A stretch of 64,000 nt of DNA. Source: JARRON01 sp037383845 (lineage in GTDB: Bacteria > Pseudomonadota > Gammaproteobacteria > Steroidobacterales > XN24). The position numbers were made by a program, and so were the translations under genes. Below, in pieces: positions 52,622 to 62,160 of the stretch (the stretch's first letter is position 1; every line of letters begins with the position of its first letter). The stretch spans positions 34,130-98,129 of the forward strand of contig JARRON010000006.1 in NCBI GenBank assembly GCA_037383845.1. Direction: 5' to 3'. The notes beneath the pieces are model-generated. The model was not told the DNA's origin. It saw only the letters and a program-made list of their open reading frames with translations, and did not search any database.

Positions 52622-52978
52622 TTACTTCCTGACCGGACGACGCGGACCCTTGCGGGTACGCGCGTTGGTGCGGGTACGCTGGCCGCGCAGCGGCAGGCCC
52701 CGGCGATGGCGGATGCCCCGGTAACAGCCCAGGTCCATCAGCCGCTTGATGTTCATCGAGTTCTCGCGGCGGAGGTCGCCCTCCACGCTGAGCCGCGCCA
52801 CCTCGGCACGAAGCTTGTCCACCTCGGGCTCGGTGAGATCCCGGACCTTCGAGTCCGGGGGAACGCCCGCGGCCTCGCAGATCTGCTGCGCGCGCGAACG
52901 GCCGACCCCGAATATGTGGGTCAGCGCGATTACCGTGTGCTTGTTTACCGGGATGTTAATCCCTGCGATACGGGCCAT
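52622..52978 (-). CDS. rpsM: 30S ribosomal protein S13 (uS13)
   Basis: A 118-residue head protein beginning MARIAGINIPVNKHTVIALT and ending in the basic tail GQRTRTNARTRKGPRRPVRK that reaches the P-site tRNA. It is the first gene of the alpha operon, 71 bases after rpmJ. That gap could hold the S4 target or a promoter, but nothing stands out. Confidence 0.98.
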   Translation of the reverse strand: MARIAGINIPVNKHTVIALTHIFGVGRSRAQQICEAAGVPPDSKVRDLTEPEVDKLRAEVARLSVEGDLRRENSMNIKRLMDLGCYRGIRHRRGLPLRGQRTRTNARTRKGPRRPVRK

Positions 52979-53049
52979 TGACCGCGTCTCCTGTCGCTCG
53001 CGCGAAGCCGGACATTATGCACTGCCCGGCTGTCGCTTTTCAATCCTGT

Positions 53050-53163
53050 TCAGCCTTGCCGCTGCTTGTGCCGCGGGTCCGAGCAAATGACCCGGACCAC
53101 GCCGCCGCGGCGGATGATCTTGCAGTTCCTGCAGACCTTCTTGACCGATGCACGCACTTTCAT
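53050..53163 (-). CDS. rpmJ: 50S ribosomal protein L36 (bL36), zinc-binding form
   Basis: A 37-residue protein in the conserved slot between secY and rpsM. It reads MKVRASVKKVCRNCKIIRRG and continues GVVRVICSDPRHKQRQG. The Cys-x2-Cys...Cys...His set marks the zinc-containing (C+) form, which is the housekeeping type and not the zinc-independent paralogue made during zinc starvation. Confidence 0.97.
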   Translation of the reverse strand: MKVRASVKKVCRNCKIIRRGGVVRVICSDPRHKQRQG

Positions 53164-53197
53164 GGCGGTTTCTCCTCGCGGGACAGGCGTTGGTCCC

Positions 53198-54541
53198 CTA
53201 GCGGACCTGGCCAGCCCTCCCGTAACCCTTCAGGTTGGCCTTCTTCAGAAGGCCTTCGTACTGGTGACTCATCATGTGGGCCTGCAGCTGGGACATGAAG
53301 TCCATCGCCACGACCACGATGATGAGCAGGGACGTGCCACCGAAATAGAAGGGCACGTTGAAATACATGATCATGAACTCCGGCAGCAGGCAGATCGCGG
53401 TGACGTACAGGGCGCCCCAGAGGGTCAGCCTCGTCAGCACGTCATCGATATATTCCGCCGTCTGCTGGCCGGGGCGGATCCCCGGGATGAAAGCACCGGA
53501 GCGCTTGAGGTTGTCCGCGGTCTCCCGGGAGTTGAACACCAGCGCCGTGTAGAAAAAGCAGAAGAAAACGATCAGGCCCGCATACAGCAGGGTGTAGATC
53601 GGCTGCCCCGGGGAAAGGCTGGAGGCCATGTTCTGGAGCCAGCCGAAGTTGTCGCTGGTGCCGAACCACTGGGCGACCGTCGCCGGGAACAGGATCAGGC
53701 TCGAGGCGAAGATGGGCGGAATCACGCCGGACATGTTCAGCTTGAACGGCAGGTGGGTGGTCACGCCCTGGTACATTCGCCGCCCCTGCTGACGCTTGGC
53801 GTAATGCACCGCGATCCGCCGCTGGCCGCGCTCCACGAAGACCACGAAACCCGTCACAGCGAGGACCAGGAAGAACAGGATCAGGGCCAGCGCGGCCGAC
53901 ATCTCGCCGTTGCGGACCAGCTCGAGGGTCCCGCCCAGTGCCGACGGGAGACCCGAAATGATGCCGGCAAGAATGATCATGGAGATACCGTTGCCGATAC
54001 CCCGCTCGGTGATCTGCTCGCCCAGCCACATGAGGAACATCGTGCCGGTGACCAGCGTCACCGCGGCGATGAACACGAACTGCGGCCCCGGCGCGATGAC
54101 CACGCCCTGGTTCTGGATGGCCACGGCCGCGCCCACGGACTGGAAGGAAGCCAGGCCCACCGTGCCGTAGCGGGTGTACTGGGTGATCTTCCGCCGGCCG
54201 GACTCGCCTTCCTTCTTGAGCGCCGCCAGGCTGGGCACCACCACCGCCATCATCTGCATGATGATGGAGGCGGAGATGTAGGGCATGATGCCCAGCGCGA
54301 AGATGGACAGCCGTTCCAGGGCGCCGCCCGAGAACATGTTGAACACTGACAGGATGGTGCCCTGCTGCTGCTCGAAGAAGCGGGCGAGCGCGGCAGGATC
54401 GATCCCCGGCACCGGGATGAAGGTCCCGATCCGGTAAACAACCAGCGCGCCCAGAAGGAACAGCAGCCGGCTCCGCAGGTCTCCCAGGCGGGCGGCCTCG
54501 CCGAGCGTCGCAGCAGGGTTCATTGTCGGTGTCTTGGCCAC
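53198..54541 (-). CDS. secY: Protein translocase subunit SecY
   Basis: The channel subunit of the SecYEG translocon, 447 residues with ten hydrophobic helices. Recognisable segments are RSRLLFLLGALVVYRIGTFIPVPG (first helix and plug region) and GIGNGISMIILAGI. The GTG start at 54541 has GGAG 5 bases upstream; ATG 54523 lacks one. It is in its normal place at the end of the spc operon. Confidence 0.98.
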   Translation of the reverse strand: MAKTPTMNPAATLGEAARLGDLRSRLLFLLGALVVYRIGTFIPVPGIDPAALARFFEQQQGTILSVFNMFSGGALERLSIFALGIMPYISASIIMQMMAVVVPSLAALKKEGESGRRKITQYTRYGTVGLASFQSVGAAVAIQNQGVVIAPGPQFVFIAAVTLVTGTMFLMWLGEQITERGIGNGISMIILAGIISGLPSALGGTLELVRNGEMSAALALILFFLVLAVTGFVVFVERGQRRIAVHYAKRQQGRRMYQGVTTHLPFKLNMSGVIPPIFASSLILFPATVAQWFGTSDNFGWLQNMASSLSPGQPIYTLLYAGLIVFFCFFYTALVFNSRETADNLKRSGAFIPGIRPGQQTAEYIDDVLTRLTLWGALYVTAICLLPEFMIMYFNVPFYFGGTSLLIIVVVAMDFMSQLQAHMMSHQYEGLLKKANLKGYGRAGQVR

Positions 54542-54581
54542 GTGAGCTCCGCTGGCCGGGCTTGCGCCCGACCCAGTTCAG

Positions 54582-55016
54582 TCAGTCCTCGATCTTCCCG
54601 CCGGCCGCCTCGATGGCGGCCCTGGCGCCCGGCGTGACGGCCACACCCTTGAGCGTCACCGCCTTGTCGATGCTGCCCGAGGCAATCACCTTCGCCTGGC
54701 GCGCGGTCTGGGAAACGATGCCGGCAGCCTTCAGCGCAAGAAGGTCGACCGTGTCGGCCTCGACAGCAGCCAGCTCGTGCAGCCGGACCTGGTCGGAGAA
54801 TCGGCCCGTCCGGGACGCGAACCCGATCTTCGGCAGGCGGCGCTGCAGCGGCATCTGGCCGCCCTCGAAGCCGACCTTGTGGTAGCCGCCGGACCGGGCG
54901 TGCTGGCCCTTGATGCCGCGGCCGCAGGTCTTGCCCTGGCCGGCGGAATGGCCGCGGCCAACCCGCTTGCCGGCCTTGCGGCTGCCGGAGCCGGGCTTGA
55001 TGTCGTTCAGGCGCAT
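54582..55016 (-). CDS. rplO: 50S ribosomal protein L15 (uL15)
   Basis: A 144-residue protein starting MRLNDIKPGSGSRKAGKRVGRG, the typical glycine-rich L15 N-terminal extension that threads through 23S rRNA, with GFEGGQMPLQRRLPKIGF in the middle. It starts 1 base after the rpmD stop. Confidence 0.98.
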   Translation of the reverse strand: MRLNDIKPGSGSRKAGKRVGRGHSAGQGKTCGRGIKGQHARSGGYHKVGFEGGQMPLQRRLPKIGFASRTGRFSDQVRLHELAAVEADTVDLLALKAAGIVSQTARQAKVIASGSIDKAVTLKGVAVTPGARAAIEAAGGKIED

Positions 55017-55017
55017 G

Positions 55018-55221
55018 TCAGATTTCCTCCACGCGGAGCATGTACGAGACCTTGCTGATCATGCCCCGGTTCTCAGGCGTGTCCTTCACGACCACGCTCT
55101 GGTGCATTCTCCTGAGGCCCAGGCCGGATACGCAGGCCTTGTGGCTGGCAATGCGGCCAGCGGGGCTGCGGACCAGGGTGAGCCGGATGTCGCCTGCGGA
55201 CTTTGCCTTTTTCTCAGCCAT
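55018..55221 (-). CDS. rpmD: 50S ribosomal protein L30 (uL30)
   Basis: A 67-residue protein with the L30 pattern IRLTLVRSPAGR and GLGLRRMHQSVVVKDTPENRGMI. The short charged N-terminal MAEKKAKSAGD is variable. It is in the standard spc order between rpsE and rplO. Confidence 0.97.
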   Translation of the reverse strand: MAEKKAKSAGDIRLTLVRSPAGRIASHKACVSGLGLRRMHQSVVVKDTPENRGMISKVSYMLRVEEI

Positions 55222-55225
55222 GGCC

Positions 55226-55732
55226 TTATCCCAGGATGTCTTCCACGGACTTGCCGCGCTTGGCGGCGATCTGCTCCGGCGAGCGGATGGAGCCGAGGCC
55301 CTTCACCGTGGCCTGCACCACGTTGACCGGGTTCCGCGAGCCGTAGCTCTTTGCCAGAACGTTGCGCACGCCGGCGCACTCGAATACGGCACGCATCGCG
55401 CCTCCTGCGATGATGCCGGTACCGCCCGAGGCCGGTTGCATGTAGACCTTGGTCGCGCCGTGACGGCCTTCCGTGGCGTACTGCAACGTATCGCCCTTGA
55501 GGTGGATCCGGCGCATGTCGCGTCGGGCAACCTGCATGGCCTTCTGGATGGCCACGGGCACTTCCCGGGCCTTGGCGTAGCCGTAGCCAACGCGGCCGGC
55601 GCCGTCGCCCACCACCGTGAGAGCGGTGAAGCCGAACTGGCGGCCGCCCTTGACGACCTTGGCGACCCGGTTGACCGCGACGAGCTTCTCGAGAAGGTCG
55701 TCGCCGGCGGAATTTCTTTCAGCTGCTGCCAT
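55226..55732 (-). CDS. rpsE: 30S ribosomal protein S5 (uS5)
   Basis: A 168-residue protein involved in decoding accuracy. It has LVAVNRVAKVVKGGRQFGFTALTVVGDG and GTGIIAGGAMRAVFE, the two conserved S5 domains. Confidence 0.98.
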   Translation of the reverse strand: MAAAERNSAGDDLLEKLVAVNRVAKVVKGGRQFGFTALTVVGDGAGRVGYGYAKAREVPVAIQKAMQVARRDMRRIHLKGDTLQYATEGRHGATKVYMQPASGGTGIIAGGAMRAVFECAGVRNVLAKSYGSRNPVNVVQATVKGLGSIRSPEQIAAKRGKSVEDILG

Positions 55733-55756
55733 TGCGAATAAACCCCTGGCGTATTC

Positions 55757-56110
55757 CTAGAACTCGAGCCCGTTTTCCCGGGCGGCCTCGGCGAGCGCCT
55801 TGACCCGGCCGTGATAACGAAAGCCCGAGCGGTCGAAGGCGACCCGGGTGACCCCGGCTGCCCTGGCCTTCTCGGCGATGGCCTTGCCCACCGCCGTGGC
55901 CGCGGCAACGTTGCCGGTCTTCTCCAGCCCGTCACGGACGGAGGGCTCCACCGTGGAGGCAGCCGCCACCACCGTGCCACCGTCGGGACCAATGACCTGG
56001 GCATAGATGTGGCGGGGCGTCCGGTGGACGCTCAGCCGGTGGCCGCCCAGCTCCCGGATCCGGATGCGGGCCTTGCGGGCCCGGCGCATTCGCGCGACTT
56101 TCTTATCCAT
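55757..56110 (-). CDS. rplR: 50S ribosomal protein L18 (uL18)
   Basis: A 117-residue 5S-rRNA-binding protein with RLSVHRTPRHIYAQVIGPDGG and the C-terminal VAFDRSGFRYHGRVKALAEAARENGL, typical of L18. Confidence 0.98.
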   Translation of the reverse strand: MDKKVARMRRARKARIRIRELGGHRLSVHRTPRHIYAQVIGPDGGTVVAAASTVEPSVRDGLEKTGNVAAATAVGKAIAEKARAAGVTRVAFDRSGFRYHGRVKALAEAARENGLEF

Positions 56111-56127
56111 AGTTACCGTGACCTGCC

Positions 56128-56664
56128 CTACTTCTTCTTGGCTTCCTTGAGGACGACGCGCTCGTCGGAGTAACGCACGCCCTTGCCCTTGTAAGGTTCC
56201 GGCGGCCGGTAGCCGCGGATTTCCGCCGCCACCTGGCCCACCTTCTGCCGATCGATGCCCCGGACCACGATCTCCGTCTGGGACGGCGTTTCGATGGTGA
56301 TGCCGTCCGGTACGGGATAGCTCACCGGGTGGGAAAACCCGAGCGTCAGGTTCAGGGTCTTCCCCTGGGCCTGGGCGCGGTAACCGACGCCCACCAGCTC
56401 GAGCTTCCGCTCGAAACCCTCGGAGACGCCCCGAACCATGTTCGCCAGCAGGGCACGAATGGTGCCCGCGAGCGCCACGGTTGCCTTGCTGCCCTCGGCG
56501 ATGCTGACCTCGAGCGCACCCTCTTCCCCGGTGGCGACCTCGATCCCATCGGGCAGGTCCATGGACAGTTCGCCCTTGGAACCCTTGACCACGGCGCGAC
56601 GCTCGTCGAGCCTGAACTCCGCGCCCTTTGGCAGCGGTATCGGCTTCTTGGCGACTCTGGACAT
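56128..56664 (-). CDS. rplF: 50S ribosomal protein L6 (uL6)
   Basis: A 178-residue two-domain protein starting MSRVAKKPIPLPKG and containing the conserved GFSHPVSYPVPDGI and the C-terminal RGYRPPEPYKGKGVRYSDE near the sarcin-ricin loop contact. Confidence 0.98.
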   Translation of the reverse strand: MSRVAKKPIPLPKGAEFRLDERRAVVKGSKGELSMDLPDGIEVATGEEGALEVSIAEGSKATVALAGTIRALLANMVRGVSEGFERKLELVGVGYRAQAQGKTLNLTLGFSHPVSYPVPDGITIETPSQTEIVVRGIDRQKVGQVAAEIRGYRPPEPYKGKGVRYSDERVVLKEAKKK

Positions 56665-56702
56665 CGTTCTCTCTCGTCGTTGTAGTGGCGCAGCGGTCCT
56701 GA

Positions 56703-57098
56703 TCAGGACACTACGCAGATAACTTCACCGCCCTGGCCCTTGGCCCGGGCCTCGCGGTCGCTCATCAGGCCCTGGGACGTGGACAGGATGGCCACACCCA
56801 GCCCGCCCTCGACCTGGGGCAGCTCGTCCTTGCCCCGGTAGACACGGCGCCCGGGCTTGCTCACCCGGCTGAGTTTGTCGATTACGGGATCGCCGTCGTG
56901 GTAGCGAAGCTCCACGATCAGCGTTTCCTTGCCGCCCTCCGTCTCGCTGCGGAAGTCGCCCACGTAGCCCTCTTCCCTGAGCACCTCGAGGATGGCTTTC
57001 TTCACCCTGGAGGCCGGGATGCGAACGTGAGCCTTGCCGGCGCTCTGGCCGTTGCGGATCCGGGTCAGCAGATCGGCGATAGGATCGGTCATGCTCAT
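56703..57098 (-). CDS. rpsH: 30S ribosomal protein S8 (uS8)
   Basis: A 131-residue protein starting MSMTDPIADLLTRIRNGQ. It binds the central domain of 16S rRNA and in E. coli represses the spc operon at rplE. The C-terminal GLGVAILSTSQGLMSDREARAKG is diagnostic. ATG 57092 is an alternative start two codons inside. Confidence 0.98.
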   Translation of the reverse strand: MSMTDPIADLLTRIRNGQSAGKAHVRIPASRVKKAILEVLREEGYVGDFRSETEGGKETLIVELRYHDGDPVIDKLSRVSKPGRRVYRGKDELPQVEGGLGVAILSTSQGLMSDREARAKGQGGEVICVVS

Positions 57099-57126
57099 GC
57101 TAGGTGTCCTTGCCTGTGGCTGCCGG

Positions 57127-57432
57127 TTACCAGCTGGCCTTGCGGAGGCCGGGGATTTCGCCGTTCATGGTGGCTTCCCTCAGCTTGTTCCGCGCCAGGC
57201 CGAACTTCCGGTAGTAGCCGTGCGGCCTCCCGGTGATGGAGCAGCGGTTGCGCAGCCTCGACGGGCTGGAGTCCCGCGGCAGGGACTGCAGCTTGGCGAG
57301 CGCATCCATCCGCTGCTCGTCGTCCGTCTCGGGATTCGCGATGATCGCCTTGAGCTCCGCGCGCTTCGCAGCGTACTTGGCGACAAGCTTCGCCCGGCGG
57401 CGCTCGCGTTCGATGGTTGCTTTCTTGGCCAT
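57127..57432 (-). CDS. rpsN: 30S ribosomal protein S14 (uS14), zinc-free long form
   Basis: A 101-residue protein of the long C-minus form: it has RNRCSITGRPHGYYRKFGLARNKLRE without the two CxxC pairs of the zinc-binding short form. Start MAKKATIERERRRAK. Confidence 0.98.
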   Translation of the reverse strand: MAKKATIERERRRAKLVAKYAAKRAELKAIIANPETDDEQRMDALAKLQSLPRDSSPSRLRNRCSITGRPHGYYRKFGLARNKLREATMNGEIPGLRKASW

Positions 57433-57445
57433 CTGGTCCGGTACC

Positions 57446-57985
57446 TTATTTCCTGAACGGGAACTCGAACGCCTCGAGCAGGGCGCGGCCCTCCTCGTCG
57501 TTCTTTGCCGTTGTGGTGATAGTGATGTCCATGCCCCGGATGGCGTCGATCTGGTCGTAATCCACCTCGGGGAAGATGATCTGTTCCTTCACGCCCATGC
57601 TGTAGTTGCCGGAGCCGTCGAAGGACTTGACCGACAGGCCGCGGAAGTCACGCACCCGGGGGATGGCGATGTTCACCAGCCGGTCCAGGAACTCGTACAT
57701 GCGTTCCCGGCGCAGCGTCACCTTGCAGCCGACGGGCCAGCCGTCGCGGATCTTGAAGCTCGCCACGGACTTCCTGGCCTTGGTGACCACGGGCTTCTGG
57801 CCGGTGATCTTGGTCAGGTCGCTCACGGCGTGCTCGATGACCTTCTTGTCGGCCACGGCCTCACCGACGCCCATGTTGACGGTGATCTTGGTGATCCGCG
57901 GCACCTCCGTGGGATTCTTCATCCCGAGGCGCTCCATCAGCGCGGGCACGATGTTCTGCTGGTAATTTTCCTGGAGCCTGGACAT
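57446..57985 (-). CDS. rplE: 50S ribosomal protein L5 (uL5)
   Basis: A 179-residue protein linking 5S rRNA to the P-site tRNA. Conserved: ITKITVNMGVGEAVADKK, GQKPVVTKARKSVASFKIRDG and the C-terminal MDITITTTAKNDEEGRALLEAF. Confidence 0.98.
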   Translation of the reverse strand: MSRLQENYQQNIVPALMERLGMKNPTEVPRITKITVNMGVGEAVADKKVIEHAVSDLTKITGQKPVVTKARKSVASFKIRDGWPVGCKVTLRRERMYEFLDRLVNIAIPRVRDFRGLSVKSFDGSGNYSMGVKEQIIFPEVDYDQIDAIRGMDITITTTAKNDEEGRALLEAFEFPFRK

Positions 57986-58005
57986 AGCTTCATCCCGACG
58001 TCGCG

Positions 58006-58323
58006 TCAGACGTCGACGACCTCGTTGTTCGACTTGAAGTAACGCACCTTCCGGCCATCCTCGAGGGACCGGAAGCCCACCCGGTCACCCTTCTTGGTGA
58101 TCGGGTTCCAGAGCATCACGTTGGACTCGTCCAGGGGCATCTCCTTGTCGATGATGCCTCCGGCCACGCCCTGCTGCGGGTTACCCCGCTGGTGCTTCTT
58201 CACGACGTTGATGCCCTCGACGAGGACCTTGCCGTCGTCATGGACGTTCAGAACCGTTCCCCGCCGGCCCTTGTCGCGGCCCGCGATGACGATGACTTCG
58301 TCGCCTTTCCTGATCCTGTTCAT
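58006..58323 (-). CDS. rplX: 50S ribosomal protein L24 (uL24)
   Basis: A 105-residue assembly-initiator protein with the KOW motif in KGDEVIVIAGRDKGRRGTVLN, followed by VEGINVVKKHQRGNPQ and MPLDESNVMLWNP. Confidence 0.98.
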   Translation of the reverse strand: MNRIRKGDEVIVIAGRDKGRRGTVLNVHDDGKVLVEGINVVKKHQRGNPQQGVAGGIIDKEMPLDESNVMLWNPITKKGDRVGFRSLEDGRKVRYFKSNNEVVDV

Positions 58324-58341
58324 AGCCTCGACCCCCCGCGC

Positions 58342-58710
58342 CTAGATCACTTCCGGCGCAAGCGAGATGATCTTCATGAAATTGCCGGTACGCAGCTCGC
58401 GCGTCACGGGGCCGAAGATTCGGGTGCCGATGGGCTCGAGCCGGTTGTTCAAGAGCACGGCCGCATTGCCGTCGAACCGAATCAGCGAGCCGTCGGGGCG
58501 GCGCACGCCCTTACGGGTGCGGACCACCACGGCGTTGTACACCTCGCCCTTCTTGACCTTGCCCCTCGGGATGGCGTCCTTGACGCTCACCTTGATGACG
58601 TCGCCAACGCCGGCATAACGGCGCTTGGACCCGCCGAGCACCTTGATGCACTGGACCCGCCGGGCGCCACTGTTGTCCGCCACCGTGAGGACCGATTCCA
58701 TCTGGATCAT
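58342..58710 (-). CDS. rplN: 50S ribosomal protein L14 (uL14)
   Basis: A 122-residue protein, the exact family length when started at ATG 58710 (MIQMESVLTVADNSGARRVQ). It is the docking site of the silencing factor RsfS, which is also encoded in this window. The open frame extends 35 codons upstream but that stretch is the rpsQ end in another frame. Confidence 0.98.
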   Translation of the reverse strand: MIQMESVLTVADNSGARRVQCIKVLGGSKRRYAGVGDVIKVSVKDAIPRGKVKKGEVYNAVVVRTRKGVRRPDGSLIRFDGNAAVLLNNRLEPIGTRIFGPVTRELRTGNFMKIISLAPEVI

Positions 58711-58745
58711 GGCTGTAACTCTCTCGCTAACCGCTACGCGCTGTT

Positions 58746-59045
58746 CTAGCGCTCCGGCGCCCGCTCGAGGACCTCGATCAGCCGCCAGGCCTTCCGCTTG
58801 GAGATCGGACGGCACTCGGCGATGCTCACGGTGTCACCCGGCTGGCATTCGTTGTTCTCGTCGTGGACCAGCACCTTTGACGTGCGGCGCACGTACTTGC
58901 CGTACAGCGGGTGCTTCATCAGCCGCTCTACCGCTACGGAAGCCGTCTTGTCCATGCTGCTGCTGACCACGCGACCCACGACGGTCCGGGAGGTCTTGCC
59001 GGCAGCGTTTTCCACGTTCTCCACGCTCTCGACGGTCTCGCTCAT
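58746..59045 (-). CDS. rpsQ: 30S ribosomal protein S17 (uS17)
   Basis: A 99-residue protein with RTVVGRVVSSSMDKTASVAVERLMKHPLYGK and the OB-fold end DTVSIAECRPISKRKAWRLIEVL. The ATG at 59045 shares a base with the rpmC stop (TGATG). A short acidic N-terminal extension of about 18 residues precedes the core. Confidence 0.97.
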   Translation of the reverse strand: MSETVESVENVENAAGKTSRTVVGRVVSSSMDKTASVAVERLMKHPLYGKYVRRTSKVLVHDENNECQPGDTVSIAECRPISKRKAWRLIEVLERAPER

Positions 59046-59254
59046 CACGCCTCACCCTTGGCGGACTGACGCCGCTTTTCCTCGAGCACGGTCTTCACCC
59101 GCGCGATGTCCTTGCGCACCTTGCCGAACTGGTCCGGCCGCGCCATCTGGCCGGTGGCACGCTGCATGCGCAGGTTGAACTGCTCCCGGCGCAGCTGCAG
59201 GAGTTCTTCCCTCAGCTCCGCCGCATCCTTGGCACGAAGATCCTTCGTGTTCAT
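59045..59254 (-). CDS. rpmC: 50S ribosomal protein L29 (uL29)
   Basis: A 69-residue two-helix protein near the exit tunnel: LREELLQLRREQFNLRMQRATGQM and RKDIARVKTVLEEKRR. The start at ATG 59254 shares a base with the rplP stop, and the stop with the rpsQ start. Confidence 0.97.
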   Translation of the reverse strand: MNTKDLRAKDAAELREELLQLRREQFNLRMQRATGQMARPDQFGKVRKDIARVKTVLEEKRRQSAKGEA

Positions 59255-59667
59255 CACATCACCTGCCTGGAAACGAAGGTGGTGCCGAGGGGCAGCTTCG
59301 CCGCGGCCCGGCGGAACGCCTCGCGGGCGATTTCCTCGGACACACCTTCCATCTCGTAGAGAACCCGGCCCGGCTGGATCTGGGCCACCCAGTACTCCAC
59401 GTTGCCCTTGCCCTTGCCCTGCCGCACCTCGAGGGGCTTCTGGGTGATGGGCTTGTCCGGAAACACACGGATCCAGATCTTGCCGCCACGCTTCACGTAG
59501 CGGGTCATGGCACGCCGGGCGGCCTCGATCTGGCGCGCCGTCAGCCGGCCGCGGTCCACGGCCTTCAGGCCGTACTCGCCGAAGGCCACGCTGCTGCCCC
59601 GCTGGGCCAGGCCGCGGTTGCGGCCCTTCATCTGCTTGCGGTACTTGGTGCGCTTGGGCTGAAGCAT
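59254..59667 (-). CDS. rplP: 50S ribosomal protein L16 (uL16)
   Basis: A 137-residue protein beginning MLQPKRTKYRKQMKGRNRG and containing AFGEYGLKAVDRGRLTARQIEAARRAMTR, invariant features. The conserved Arg that is hydroxylated by RoxA-type oxygenases in E. coli lies in the RVFPDKPIT region. Confidence 0.98.
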   Translation of the reverse strand: MLQPKRTKYRKQMKGRNRGLAQRGSSVAFGEYGLKAVDRGRLTARQIEAARRAMTRYVKRGGKIWIRVFPDKPITQKPLEVRQGKGKGNVEYWVAQIQPGRVLYEMEGVSEEIAREAFRRAAAKLPLGTTFVSRQVM

Positions 59668-59678
59668 CGTTCCGACTC

Positions 59679-60362
59679 CTAGCTGGCGGCGGCAGCGGCG
59701 CTGTCGCCCGCGCCCGCCTCGCTCTTCTCAAGCACCTCGCCCTTGAAGATCCAGACCTTGACGCCGATGACGCCATAGGTGGTCTTCGCCTCGGCGAGGC
59801 CGTAGTCGATGTCCGCGCGGAAGGTGTGCAGGGGCACGCGGCCTTCCCGATACCACTCCGAACGGGCGATCTCGGCGCCGTTCAGGCGACCGGAAACCTT
59901 GATCTTCACGCCCTGGGCGCCAAGGCGCATGGTGTTGGTCACCGCCCGCTTCATCGCCCGGCGGAACATCACCCGCCGCTCCAGCTGCTGGGCGATGCCC
60001 TCGGCCACCAGCTGGGCGTCGAGTTCCGGCTTGCGAATCTCGGCGATGTTGATCCGCACGTCACCCAGCGGCATGTCCATCATCTGCGCAACCTCGACGC
60101 GCAGCTTCTCGATGTCCTCGCCCTTCTTGCCGATCACGATACCCGGACGAGCCGTGTGGATCGTGATGTGGGCCTTCTTGGCGGGGCGTTCGATGTGGAT
60201 GCGGCTCACGGAGGCCTGGGAAAGCTTCTTCTTCAGAAACTCCCGGATCTGCCAGTCGGTGTGCACGAACTCCGGGAAGTTCCGGGTTTCGGCAAACCAG
60301 CGCGAATTCCAGTCCTGGGTGATGCCCAGTCGAATGCCCGTGGGATGTACTTTGTGACCCAT
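59679..60362 (-). CDS. rpsC: 30S ribosomal protein S3 (uS3)
   Basis: A 227-residue mRNA-entry-site protein with the KH domain (ARPGIVIGKKGEDIEKLRVEV) and the C-terminal GVKIKVSGRLNGAEIARSEWYREGRVPLHTFRADIDYG. The alanine-rich tail is variable. Confidence 0.98.
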   Translation of the reverse strand: MGHKVHPTGIRLGITQDWNSRWFAETRNFPEFVHTDWQIREFLKKKLSQASVSRIHIERPAKKAHITIHTARPGIVIGKKGEDIEKLRVEVAQMMDMPLGDVRINIAEIRKPELDAQLVAEGIAQQLERRVMFRRAMKRAVTNTMRLGAQGVKIKVSGRLNGAEIARSEWYREGRVPLHTFRADIDYGLAEAKTTYGVIGVKVWIFKGEVLEKSEAGAGDSAAAAAS

Positions 60363-60372
60363 AGTCTCTGCC

Positions 60373-60705
60373 TTACTCGTCCGCGACCTGCACGGTGATG
60401 TGGCTGTTGCGCTTGATGATGCGGTTGCCCCGCCCCTTGGCGCGCGCCTCGAACCGCTTGAAGGTGGGCGCCTCGTCCACCATGATCGCGGAAATCTTCA
60501 GCTCGTCGATGTCGGCGCCGTGATTGTGCTCGGCGTTCGCGATGGCGGACTCCAGCACCTTCTTGACGATGCGGGCCGCCTTCTTCGGCGTGTACTCCAG
60601 CGTCGTCAGGGCCTCTCCTACCCGCTTGCCGCGGACCATGTCCGCCACCAGCCGGCACTTCTGCGGCGAGATCCTGGCGTAACGAAGCCTGGCTGCTACC
60701 TGCAT
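60373..60705 (-). CDS. rplV: 50S ribosomal protein L22 (uL22)
   Basis: A 110-residue exit-tunnel protein with RYARISPQKCRLVADMVRGK and FKRFEARAKGRGNRIIKRNSHITVQV. ATG 60705 is preferred because GGGGGC lies 9 bases upstream of it; ATG 60711 is only two codons earlier with the purine run too close. Confidence 0.97.
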   Translation of the reverse strand: MQVAARLRYARISPQKCRLVADMVRGKRVGEALTTLEYTPKKAARIVKKVLESAIANAEHNHGADIDELKISAIMVDEAPTFKRFEARAKGRGNRIIKRNSHITVQVADE

Positions 60706-60716
60706 GGTCATGCCCC

Positions 60717-60989
60717 CTACTTGGTCTTCCGGTCGCCGGAGTGGCCGCGGAAGGTCCGGGTCATGGCGAACTCGCCGAGCTTGTGGCCGACCATGTTCTC
60801 GGAGATCAGCACGGGCACGTGCTGCCGACCGTTGTGGACGGCGATGGTCATGCCCACCATGCTCGGCACCACCATGGAACGGCGGGACCAGGTCTTGATC
60901 GGGCGACGATCGTTACGCTCCTGCGCCTCGCGCACCTTCTTGGCGAGGTGGGCGTCGACGAAGGGGCCCTTCTTGACCGAACGTGACAC
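60717..60989 (-). CDS. rpsS: 30S ribosomal protein S19 (uS19)
   Basis: A 90-residue head protein, MSRSVKKGPFVDAHLAKKV at the start and HNGRQHVPVLISENMVGHKLGEFAMTRTFRGH in the C-terminal half. Confidence 0.98.
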   Translation of the reverse strand: MSRSVKKGPFVDAHLAKKVREAQERNDRRPIKTWSRRSMVVPSMVGMTIAVHNGRQHVPVLISENMVGHKLGEFAMTRTFRGHSGDRKTK

Positions 60990-61010
60990 GGCGTATTCCC
61001 CTTTGCTTCC

Positions 61011-61835
<825 letters not shown>

Positions 61836-61866
61836 GGCTTAAGTCCTGTCCTTCGCTTCCCGCGGC

Positions 61867-62160
61867 CTACTCGCCGCCGAGGAAGTCGATCTCCTGGCCG
61901 GGTGCGAGCCGCACGTAGGCTTTCTTCCAGTCAGAGCGGCGGCCTGGCGTCAGGCCGAAGCGCTTGTTCTTGCCCTTCACCCGGACCACCTGCACGTCGT
62001 CCACCTTCACGTCGAACATCAACTCGACGGCCTTCCTGATCTCCGGCTTCTCGGCGTCGGTGCGCACCCTGAAGACCACCTGGTTGCCCTCGGCGGCGGC
62101 GGTCGCCTTTTCGGACACGTGCGGCTCGAGCAGCACGGTCATCAGCCGTTCCTGATTCAT
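61867..62160 (-). CDS. rplW: 50S ribosomal protein L23 (uL23)
   Basis: A 97-residue protein at the exit site that docks trigger factor and SRP. It has LLEPHVSEKATAAAEGNQVVFRV and VELMFDVKVDDVQVVRVKGKNKRFG. The start overlaps the rplD stop (ATGA). Confidence 0.98.
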   Translation of the reverse strand: MNQERLMTVLLEPHVSEKATAAAEGNQVVFRVRTDAEKPEIRKAVELMFDVKVDDVQVVRVKGKNKRFGLTPGRRSDWKKAYVRLAPGQEIDFLGGE